Shown here: piece after piece, positions 42,472 to 54,400 of the stretch | Layout: every line of letters starts with the position of its first letter | Position numbering within the stretch: the stretch's first letter is position 1 | Assembly (NCBI RefSeq): GCF_024362695.1 | Contig: NC_065419.1 | Coordinates: forward strand, 6,076,678-6,140,677 | Reading direction: 5' to 3' | Length of the DNA: 64,000 nucleotides | Source: Pectinophora gossypiella | Taxonomy: Eukaryota; Arthropoda; Insecta; Lepidoptera; Gelechiidae | Notes under the pieces: model-generated | The model's database searches: none | Told to the model about the DNA's origin: nothing | Seen by the model: only the letters and a program-made list of their open reading frames with translations | Translations under genes and position numbers: made by a program

Positions 42472-45400
42472 GTTTGTACTTACCTATTCTATTACTACTG
42501 ATAGTAAAATAAAATATTTATTGACAAGTTGTATTGTGATCGGTCTTTATCGCCAGCGTCAACAGTGTAACGAATCATTTTCATATTGCTATTTGATTAA
42601 TTTTATTGCACCAGTAATTTTGTGTGACTTTAGTTTCACTATGTTTATTTAAATATCAGTCAAAGTTTACACAGAACAGTTTATTTACAAGACGCGCCAC
42701 ACATTTGAATATACAAAGACATAAAATGTTACTCCACGCTTACGTTAGTTAAAATGGGAGTAACTAATTCCTTATCTGGACGCGTATAAAAGTAACTTCA
42801 AAAGAGATTTATTTTACGTCCGCATCCTGGGCAGAAATAGCCAGCAGACGCTTCACCGGCGCCATCCACCTGCCCGGACAAGCGTTTTCTAAAATAGAAA
42901 ATATATTCCAAATAGAGAAAAAACATTCCCAAATCCCGAAGGATTGTCAGTTTTATTTATATCATCCGAAAACGCGTCGACACAAGACAACATGCTTGGT
43001 GGAGTAAACACGAATAACTTTCAGCTGAAAAATTCTAAATTCCCTACGACACTACTAGCTGGTAGTGCAGAAGGGAATAAATATTCCCCACGGCACAACT
43101 GGTAGTGCGGCTTGGTAGTGCGGTGGGGAAGAAGGGGAAAAAACATTCAAGCACTTTAGCAGTCATGAAAAATTTATGAGCAATTGTGAGTTTGTATTTA
43201 CTTAAAATGGAAAGTCTGTAATTCACGATCAAACGAATAGACTATAAATAGTAATAATGCTAAGATATAATTTGTAACAATAGGGCTATAAAATACTATA
43301 GAACAGGTATTATATATGTATAATATTATTTGTAGGAAGTGGTAGGCAAAGGAGTAGTAGTATAATAGGTAGGTACTCTCCCTTCCTTATCGTTTCTTTT
43401 TTCACTATGTAATGTACCTAATTTCAATAGGTAACAGATATCGATTGACAATTTGATCTGATCAATAGAGAAAGGCTTTAAAATTCCAAAATGAAGAACT
43501 ACTTAATTATATATCGATTATAGATTGGCCGACTAACAGAGCTTAAAATCGATGATCATTCGCTCTCACACGATTAATCGAGTAATTACTACGTGTCGAT
43601 CTTATCAGGAGGTATCAATTTGTTGGGTAACGTTACATTAGGGTCGACACGTGCTATCGTTTAGCTATATTCGTCTGTATACCCATAATCTGCTGTGAGA
43701 ACGGCAACGCCCACATATATTGTGTCAACAGAATAACACTTGTTATAAAAACGAATTTGGTGGTCCATTTTAGGCACACCTACAAGCAGGCATTTTATAT
43801 ATAGGGTGTTAGTGACATCGTAACGAATACTAAGGAGGATGATTCAACCATGATTCTGAGTTGAAATCAAGTGGAATTTTCCGTCGCAAAATTCATGTTT
43901 TCTTTTTAGTGTTCTTAAATATTTTCAATTCTATACTTTTGCGATGGGAAATTCCACTTGATATTAACTCTGAATAATGAGCTGAATCATCCCTTTCAGT
44001 ATTTGTTACGATGTCACTTACAGCCAATACAAGTACATACAGGTAGCCGTACAAGTAGTTATGAGTGTTAGTGACACCGTAACAAATACTGAGGGGGATG
44101 ATTTAGACCCTGATTCTGAGTTGATATCAAATGGAATTTCCCGTCAGAAAATTAATGTAGTTTTTTAATTAGTTTCATTTCCATACTTTTGCTACGAAAA
44201 AAATCCACTTGACATTAACTCAGAATCATGGTCTAAATCATCCTCCTTAGCATCCTCCTTAGGGGGAGGCCTGTGCGCAGCAGTGGGCGTCGTACGGCTG
44301 ATGATGATGATGATGATTAACTCAGAATCATGGTCTGAATCAACCCCCTCAGTATTCGTTACGATGTCACTAACACCCTGTATATGATGCTATGGTTAAG
44401 GACAGATTTAGCGTCATTGCTTCCTACGTTTTGTTAGGATTGACCCAAAATTGTATGCTAATGGATGTTATTCAGTTTTACAACCACATTTACCTAAGCT
44501 GCAACAAAGTAACAAAAATAAAAACCTACGATTTTGCTCCATTTATCGTAGAACCATAGTAGTAAAACGTTTTAGCACGACAGAAGCGATACATATAAAA
44601 CCACTTTTATGACTACTTAGTAACTAATCCTACAAACAAACTTTTAATTAATTATTATTCATAGCTATAACGGTAAGATGCGGCAGTGGACATCAATTAT
44701 AATGTTCAAACTGTTTGATGTTTCCATTACGCTAAAAATATTCCTAACTCAATCTCATTTCTCTTCGAGATTGAAATCTTTGTTATGCAAAATATGGCCG
44801 GATTTGTATAGTTTTGAGGCATATAGAAAAATGTAAGAATGTAGATAAGTAGGTACCATGTTGCTTCATCACTAGAGCCACGCTTTTGTCGGTGTAGTAT
44901 TCTCTATGCTACAAGGGACAAATAGGGCAGTGGTTTCCCTCTTGCCTTTCGCCCCTCCGTCTGACGCGAGTGTGATGGCGCCCAGAGTAGTATATTTCAA
45001 AGCCGTACTAGGACTCCTGTTCTCCGCCTCTGAATAGTACTGACAGTTACTGCTGCCTTCTGTCAGTTTCCAGGTTACAGTCCCTGTGACTCGCCTCTTC
45101 CATCTCCGCATCTGCAACCGTTGAGGTCTTCACCCGTATACCCAGGCAAGGGTTCTACATTATACCTTGTAGGTCTGGGACCCTATCCGAACTCAGCCAC
45201 CATCTTACCCAATACTTATCATGCCGAATTTATCGCAGAGGTCCACAGTGGCCTACTAGGATGCTAAAACAAATTATGTTCATATTCAGAGAAAGTAAAT
45301 CTTTGCAAATGTTTATTGTTTCTCCTGTTCCAATTGTCGTTACGAACGTGAATTTATGAATGCATGGGAAAGAAGCGGCATCGAAATAAACGCCACTTTT

Positions 45401-48400
45401 TGGTTTTGGAACTATTAGCATGTTCGCGTTTGGATAATGAGGTCTCCATTGCAAATATGTGTAGGTTGTATCTAAGGAAATAGTTCCGTAAGGTCGGCAT
45501 AAGAATTTGATGCTTCTGTTTGAGTTCATTCTTTAATAAAATGAGTACAGAGGCGTAGGTCGCGAGTATTAATATACGTATAAACTTTGGTACCATGTCA
45601 CGTTATTTTTTGACAAATTGAACTGTAGGTTTCACTATATGTCAAATATGTTAGTGCGACAGGGTTCTACAGTGGATAAATAATACTATACCTGCTGCAA
45701 GCGCTTTTCCAATATCTTATGCATGCTGCGCACAGAGTTTTCTGTTTAATACAAAATCCCGCTCTCGAGCCCGTCGTTCCACTACAATTAAGCAGAAAAG
45801 TAAAATTTTAAGTCGTACAGACGATATGGTATCATAACATAGCATAAATAGCCTATATATATACCACTGCTGGGCACAGACTTCCCCTCTATCAAGCAGA
45901 GCCAGCACCACTCTTCTCCAGAGCGAGTTAGCCGAGGTGTTTTGACGAGCCTTATTGTACGGTATCATAAAGCTAATCTAGGTATGTCTGTTTGTCACAG
46001 CCCAGCAGCAGCTCCAGAACAAGCTGGCCTGCATAGAGCATGAGGAGTGCGGCGCGTGCCTGTCTGCCGCGTCACACTGTCGCTGGTGCGCTGACCCCTA
46101 CTACAAGTCAGCTGTGCCTCGCTGCAACGACGATGAGAGGTTTTTTATCTTTGATGAGTTCTTAGCCTCAGACTTGCCTGAAGGCATTGACGAGGCCTAA
46201 GATGGAGCTCGCCCAGGTGTCTGTTCACTCTGGCCTTGAAAGCACACTATCACACTATCACCCAAGTATTATCCCCTTTTTCACAGGCTCCGCTAAGCTA
46301 CCCTAAAGATTCGACAAGTTTAGTTTTAAACAGTGACTGCCTGTCTGACTTTCTAACCCGCGAAAGGAAAACCAGCCAAATACAACAGGTTAGGTCACAT
46401 ATAAAAAAATACCCTTGTTATTACACTTAGACACAACACAACACATCTTCCAACCATTATTATTCTGAACAAAATAAAGAGAAGCAATATACATAGGTAG
46501 CAACATAACTCTATACATAATCTGATCCAAATATCAAGCAATAGTTTGTTTTATATTTAAGCTTCTGCCATTATATTATATTTTTGAATAAACATGTACC
46601 CGATTAACGATAAAATAGGTAATTATTAAGTTAAATCTCGACAGCGCCATTTATATTGTTTTTGGGGAAAGTAGCCTGGAAAATCTCTCAGTGATTTTTG
46701 ATAACAAAACCTCGCAATAGACAACCTAGTTTCAATCCAGGTAAAAAAAATACGATGATTCATTGATTTATTTTTCATTATAATACGTTGAAAATCTCTT
46801 TCGTCACGTAGGTCAGCTGGAAGATCTCTTTGTTTAGAGATAAGCTTAACTGTACTATCTGATTTCTTTGTAATTGTTGTTAAAATTTTCACCCGAAATC
46901 AAATTAATTGAAAAAAATCGAGTTTTTTTTTTGAAGAAATCGCAGCAGAATGTGATTTTTCAAAATGGCGCTCACATGGTATTCAATGTAAGGCGACGAT
47001 GTGTGTACCTTATAGGTAAGTACTTAAAGAAACACACAAGAACAGGAACGTGCCTTAATCTAGAACAAATATATGCATTTAGGTTGTACGAGCACGGAAT
47101 TGAACCTAAGCCCTTTCGCGCTAGGGCACGTGCACAACACACTGATATATAATCCGTCTATTTAGGTTAATAAGTACCTAATATGCCAGAATCTATTAAT
47201 TACGAGTTTAAGAAAATAAAATCTTAGTGGGTGAAAACTTTCTGAAAGTATTATTTTTAATTATTCGCAATGAAAAATGTTAAGTACTACTTAATCTTTT
47301 TTTTCAACAAAGTTTGTCCAAAACTGATCGCTCTTTTCGATAACGAATAAGTGGCCTTAATAATATTAAATCTTTTTCTTCTATCGTGTGGGTTGTGATA
47401 TAGATTACCAACCTCAGCAACCCTCAGGGTTATTATTAAGCCGCCAAAGGTCCCTGACCTCACTCACATCAGCAAGTAGTAACCGGGACCAACGGCTTAA
47501 CGTGCATCCGAAGCACGGATCACCTTACTTTCGGACAATCAGGTGATCAGCCTGTAATGTCCTAATCAAACTAGGGATCACAAAGTGATTTTGTGATATG
47601 TCCCCGCCTGATTCGAACCCGAGACCTCCGGATCGTGAGCCCAACGCTCAACCACTGGACCACAGAGGCCGTTAGGTGTCATATCACATTTAGATTAAAT
47701 TGTCTAAGGGGCCTCTACGTGTTGGCTTCGGCCCCACCTACGCCTTCCAAAAGTCCGGGACTCCATAGGCCTGAGATATGGAAACGACTTACAAAATAAT
47801 AATATTAAATGAAAAATATACTTTATCGCATAAAACTTATTGCTCTGAAAAAACTGTCAGGCAACCAGCCCATCAACTATAAATAAACTTGGATATTCAA
47901 TTTATTTTTATACCTACCCAAATATTAAATTATATTAAGTAATGTGAGAAAAGAACTAATTAATCTATCTAATTATTCTTATCTCACTGTCCAAACCGGA
48001 TTTAAACCCATGCAGGTTCAATCAAAACCCTTCGGGCGAACTTAATTGTATCTTCAACACAAGCAACAAATAAGTTTCCAATCACAATCATATGGCAATC
48101 AAGGTGTTAAATAAATAAAGAGCTAATTACAACGTCATTACTTGGAGTCGAAGAGTTGAAATCATCAGTGGCATTAGTTCTTGGTTGGAAACGCAACAAA
48201 AGTACTAGTGACGGGACATGTTATTAAATATGCGATAAACATTTTGCTGTTTTGCTTCCCAGTGCTGGGTTTTCTGCGTCGCCTTCTCTCTCTCTTTATT
48301 TAAGAGCTGCGCTCTTGTCGGTGGAGTAATCGCCTCCTGATACGACACGACCTGCACCTTCTCTTTTATTTGTTTCATAAATGTTCTCCTAGGTCTACCC

Positions 48401-51400
48401 CTTCCTCTCTTCCCTTCAATTTTTCCTTCTATGATGTTTGGCATCGCCTTACTTATTGTAAAAAGTAACAAAAATTAACACGTTGTGACACGGACTATAT
48501 GCATTTTAAACCTAGTTTATATTTTAGTCTTCTTTTTGTAATAACACTATACCTTATGTTCGAGGAACAGTTTGGTTAGGACATTACTGGCTGATCACCA
48601 GATTGTCCGAAAGTAAGATGATCCGTGCCTGGGAAGGCACTTTAAGCCGTTGGTCCCGGTTACTACTTACTGATGTAAGTAGTCGTTACATGAGCCATGT
48701 CAGGGGCCTTTGGCGGCTCAATAGTAACCCTGACACCAGGGTTGATGAGGTTGGTACTCCACCTCACAACCCACACGATAAAGAAGGAACAGTAAGGTGT
48801 AAAAGACACAGACCTAACTAAATAAATGATTATTTAAATGCTCACTGTAACATAACACATAAACAGTAGCGAGTGTGAAAAAGCGAAAATGCTCTTAGAC
48901 TTGTATTTTTTTAACGTGACTTATTGTAGATTTGCGCTTTATAGCATTCCCTACTTGATCGGACCAAACTAATGTTTTTAAGGGCGGTATTTGTTTAAGG
49001 AATCACTTAGCATTGATGCACTATCATTGATGCAGTACGCCTGTTTTGTACCTATAATAATCACAGATAAAATCATGAGTACCTACCTTTTTATCGTGTG
49101 ACTTATTGTAGATTTACCGCATAAGGTATTCACTACTTGGCCGGACAAATGGGGAGCGCTGAGGGCTTTCACCCGGATATGGAGTACCTGAAAGCGTACA
49201 AAAAAAACCGTCTTCACATAATAAAAAAAACGAACTACGTTAAAAGAGTCAATCACTTTCCATCACTAGCAGCGAGTTGGGATTAGACGATTCCCACGAT
49301 CGTCCACATACATGCACTCTGACTTGCCTCACTGCTCTAATCAAGAGATCGTCGCTTGATTGATAGTTGATTGTGCGCGCGCGCATCGTACCGGTTGAAT
49401 ACGCCTCAATAGGCCAACTCCGACGCATGCTGAGTTCGATAATTTCGTAATCGTACGCTACAGAAAAGCTTCAAAAATGACCCGAGATAACCCTCAAATT
49501 GTATGGGTTAATCTTACTGACTTCCATTGCTCGTCCGATTAGGTTTTATGTCCAGAACGGTTTAAGTGCAGTGTGGTGAATATTGGAATCTTCCATAGCA
49601 GTTGTATAATATTTGTAATTCTAAGTGTAGTGAGGTGGAGGACCACACGCAAAAATAGGCCATGTAGGTCAATGATGTTTTATTGTTATCTCTTTTGTTA
49701 ACGACCTCTGTGGTCCAGTGGTTACGCGTTGGGCTCACGATCCGGAGGTCCCGAGTTCGATTCACGGTGGGGACATATCACAAAAATTACTTTGTTGCCC
49801 CTAGTTTGGTTAGAACATTACTGGCTGATCACCAGATTGTCCGAAATTAAGATGATCAGTGCTTCGGAAGGCACGTTAAACCGTTGGTCCCAGTTACTAC
49901 TCACTGATGTAAGCAAGTAGTCGTTACGTGAGCCATGTCAGGGGCCTTTGGCGGCTCTATTATAACCCTGACACCAGGTTTGATGAGGTTGGTACGCCAC
50001 CTCACAACCCGCACGATAGAAGATCTATTTTGTTTCGTGTACTTACTTATATTTTTGTGGGTCTATTAATAAATGAAGGATTTAACAGAAAATAAAAAAC
50101 GATGAGGAATAACTTTAAAGTAAGTAAGTAAACTAAACATTTATTAAAGCATTGCACGCACTATTCAGGAAGCATGTATGAAGTGAATGTTAAGGTACCG
50201 TAAGTGACGATAATAAGTAGCTATCCCAACATAAACTAGTCCTTTGATGTGTAGCTTACCGACAATATTGGTTATTAACATTCTATGAAGGTTTTTACGC
50301 AATCTACGATCCCTCACCTACCTAATGGCATAGAGTAGAGGGGAAACTCTCCGCTCCGCAGCAATACTTACTTTTGGAGCCTGGAGCGAGCTTGATTTAC
50401 TACACCCGCCAGTTGGAAGCTACTTTAGTAGATATACGTACATGCATAATAAAGTCGTAAGCCATTAATGAGTAAAGGAGCGCGCATGGACTATCTGTCC
50501 CGCTCGCACGCACGGGCTAAGGCGGCACACGTTAAGAACCTAAAGAACGAAATTTTTGTGAGAAGTGTCCATGTCGTTTTCATATCCCGTTTTTCACAGG
50601 GTCCGCCTTACCTAACCTGACAATACAGGTAAGGTCACATATTTCCGAAAATGCATTTCTCGCGAATGTGGGTTCCCTCACGTTTTCCTTCACCGCTGAG
50701 CACGTGATAATCGGTTATGATATGATCCAAACATGAATTTGAGCACAAATTTGACAATCATTGGTTTAGGCCTATGCTGGATTCGAACCTGCGACCTCAA
50801 AGTGAGAGGCTACTTTTTTAGGGAAAAATACTTTTTTAGGGCAGTCGTTTCTCTCTTGTCTTCCGCCCTCACAGCTACTTACTTAAATATTGAATAGTGC
50901 GTTGATGTGGGCTTCTTCTTATCGTGTGGGTTGTGAGGAGGAATATCAGCCTCATCAACCGTGGTGCCAGAGTTATAACTGAGCCGCCAAAAGCCCCGGA
51001 CATGGCTCAAGTAACTTACATCAGTAAGTAGTAACCCGAACCAACGGCTTTACGTACCTTCCGAAGCACGGATCATCTTACTTTCGGACAATTAAGTGAC
51101 CAGCCTGTAATGTCCTAACCAAACTGGGGATCACAAAGTGTTTTTTATGATATGTCCGGGGATTCGAACCCGGGGCCTCCGGATCGTGAATCCAACGCTC
51201 AACCACTGGACCAAGAGGCCGTAAATAAGAAGAAGAAGATGTGGGCTGATAGATGATGATGATACTAAATATCCATTGTTTATTCCCAGCCTGGTGTCAG
51301 CGGGATGCAGTCAAGCCTCGATACAGCGGCCGGAGCCCCCTGTATGGTCAGTGGTAGAAAACAAGACGCTGCAAGACCTGCAGCCAGGCAGCCATGAGGT

Positions 51401-54400
51401 GGACAACGTGGTGCAGATCCAGCCGCAGAGGGTCCACCTGTCTTTGAAGCCTCGTGAGTAGATTACAGCAAAATGCTTAATTGTTTGTATGTATATTTTG
51501 TTTGTGTGCAATAAAGTATATTTTATTATTCTAAAAGTTATTTTTTAAATACAAATACCAAAAAAAATAATGAAAAATAGCAAATGTCTTATGTATACAA
51601 AGTGACGATAGCTCCGCGCGCCTAGGATGATGTTTTCTATACTTATAAACTTTGCCTCTATAATATTTAGTAAGTGTATATAGATTATAGTTAATGTTCT
51701 TGAAAAGATGAACAAGGTCAATGATGATTAGAGGACATAGGTCTTCACCTATGTGAGCATTATTCATCATTAGGTTTTGCATGTTGGTAGACTGCAGTTG
51801 AGATCTTAATTATCTTAATGACGCTATAATACGAAGGAGTCCCAAGAGGTGACAAATAAAGAATAAAGTTAAAAAATACGTACATAAACTCACACCTGTA
51901 ATCCCTGATAGGGTGGGCAGAGCCACAAGTTAGCTTAATCAAAGAAGATATCTTTGCAACCGCTGTGGATACGAATTCCTAAGATGGATGTGATAAAACT
52001 GATACAATGGATCTGTGGATCATTGTTATAAAAGGACATCCCTTTGTCGAATTTCACGATATGCCCGGGAAGATGAGCAGCTGAAAGTGTTAATGCTCCC
52101 AGTCCAGCATAGAAGTCCCACAAAAACAACTCCACAAAGAACTAGTCCACACAAACCTTAACAACAGACTTTAATATGGCGTTTTTATGGCCCATATAAA
52201 ATGACTGTTCGTACACGTTATGCTGTGACAGTTTATAATATACATATTAGGTTATTAGTCCAAGGTCTTGCAACAACCCACGAGGGGGTGTGAGATCACC
52301 TTTTATACTATTTATTACACTCTATTTCGGCTCCGCGAATGGCAAGGAGGAGCTAAAAATTCACCGCAGAACTACAATTTATAGATCCAGTCTACCAATT
52401 CCCAAATGTCGCTAAGGCAAGGAGCCTTCTCAAATACGAGCAAAGCGCGAATATTCGAACCACTTAGTGATTTTTTAACCATAAGTAGGTATATTACATT
52501 TCGCGTATAATATTTGAAGATGTGAATTCTATTTGAGTGACTGCTACTGAATGGCCACTTGATCATTGTCTATCCCAATAGTGACTGTATTTATACATAT
52601 TTATTTATTTATTACGCTTACATTTGCAACATTACAGATATATATCCATTGCGTTACAAACAATATTCATATCACAAGAACTTAAAACTACTACACACAT
52701 TAATATTTATATTATAATATATCATTAGACAGTACTAACAGGCATCAAAGGTTCAAATACTTTTACACATTCACTCAACAAACATACAATCGCACTTCCA
52801 AACACTCCACTCATATGTATACTATGTCTTATTGGAGGCTACCTATTATATTTTCCTACTTTGATGCCTATTTCGTCTGAAATAGGAATCGTTAAGGGCT
52901 GTCACTACGTACCACAAAGTAATTATTTTTATATTTCCACAGGGGAAACAAAGAAGATATCGTTCTCGTACAGACCAGCAAAGAACTATCCTCTGGACCT
53001 GTACTATCTGATGGACTTGACCTGGTCCATGAAGGATGATAAGGAGACCCTCGTCTCTCTCAGGGATGACCTGCCAGTCATGCTGCAGAACCTTACTGAT
53101 AACTTCAAGTATGTGGCTTCTCTGTTCCCGTTTAAGATCAATAACTGATTGCATTAACTCTGAGAGCCTAGCGCCCTAGTCCAATAAGCCAAGAAGCGTA
53201 TGAAAATATATGGAATTTCATTAAATTTTGTCCCGATTGCAAATAGATTACAACAATACTACTTACAGTCTGGTATTGCCTTATTGTATTTAACTAAACT
53301 TTCGAAAAATCTATGCTTCAAACGAATAGTAAGTAAGTTAGAAATTAGAAATAGGTTCTAGCCCAGAACTATGTATGCAGAACGTTTTTGGCGACTTCAC
53401 TGTACTAATTCGTCTCGACTGATTTAATAGATTTATTACATACTTCGCAAGTGTATTTAATGAATATAAAGTTCATTAATATATTTTATGCGTTCACCGA
53501 CAGTTTACCAATTATGGTAAACAGTAGATAGGTAAGTACTTGCTTTATAGTACAGGCAGGTATGAATTATGAATACAAATTAAATTAAAACAAAGCTATC
53601 CATAAGTTTGAATGGAGCCCCAATAACTATACAAATAGACCGCGGTATCTATAGTCACTAAGATTAATAGGTAATGATCGGACAGTCACAATGGTTAGTT
53701 TATCAAATCATTGGACAAATTACTATACTTACTTTATCTATTAGATTGGTAAGAAAAAATCGTAGAAAGCCTTTCAACAACTCTTGACGAAATATGTAAA
53801 AATAATTGTTGTAATGTGAAGTATTTTGACAGACAAGAGATGTTGATGACATAAGATAACCTAAGCGCCGTATTATTGAACTTCTAATGGCTTACTTACC
53901 ATACCTATCGTGTAGGAAGTCGATTTTAAACTATATCTTCTTCTGTTGTGTGGGTTGTGAGGTGGAGTAACTAACCTCATCAATCCTAGTGTCAGGGTTA
54001 CTATTGATTTTACACTATTTTTCATTGAGAGGTATTGTATTAAAACAATGCAAAACTTAATTCTGACGAAAATGAAATAGGCTTGCATTGTTTTATTATA
54101 CCTCTCAATGTAAAAAGTTCTTATATTAGGTTAGGTACGGTAAGTAAGCCATTAGAAGTACCTACAATTATAATATGGCGCAAAGGTTATCATATGTCAT
54201 CATCATCTCTTGTCGGTGTAGTATTAATCACGCTGCTCTAAGTATTTATGTCCATGATGGTAATTATTAATTTACTTGCAGACTAGGTTTCGGCAGCTTC
54301 GCGGAGAAGCCTCTGATGCCGTTCATCAGCATGGATCCTCGCAGGAAGGCCAACCCGTGTGCCGTAGAAGAGGAGGCGTGCGAGGCCACGTACAGCTACC

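Larger units (their letters stand above)
42472..46000 (+). other. Itgbn: integrin intron 1
   Basis: 3.5 kb with a dimeric hairpin MITE (43803-44380), a LINE 3' region repeat (44870-45200) and a MITE (45560-45680). 43044-43140 contains repeated CTGGTAGTGC words able to form a small hairpin. 42480-43030 shows nothing recognisable. Confidence 0.65.
46140..51289 (+). other. Itgbn: integrin intron 2
   Basis: 5.1 kb carrying at least five SINE insertions (47372-47797, 48562-48786, 49700-50022, 50590-50812, 50914-51237), a LINE C-terminal remnant (48285-48440) and a SINE-D-like piece near 46275-46430. 46440-47340 and 48810-49660 are otherwise unassigned. Confidence 0.7.
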
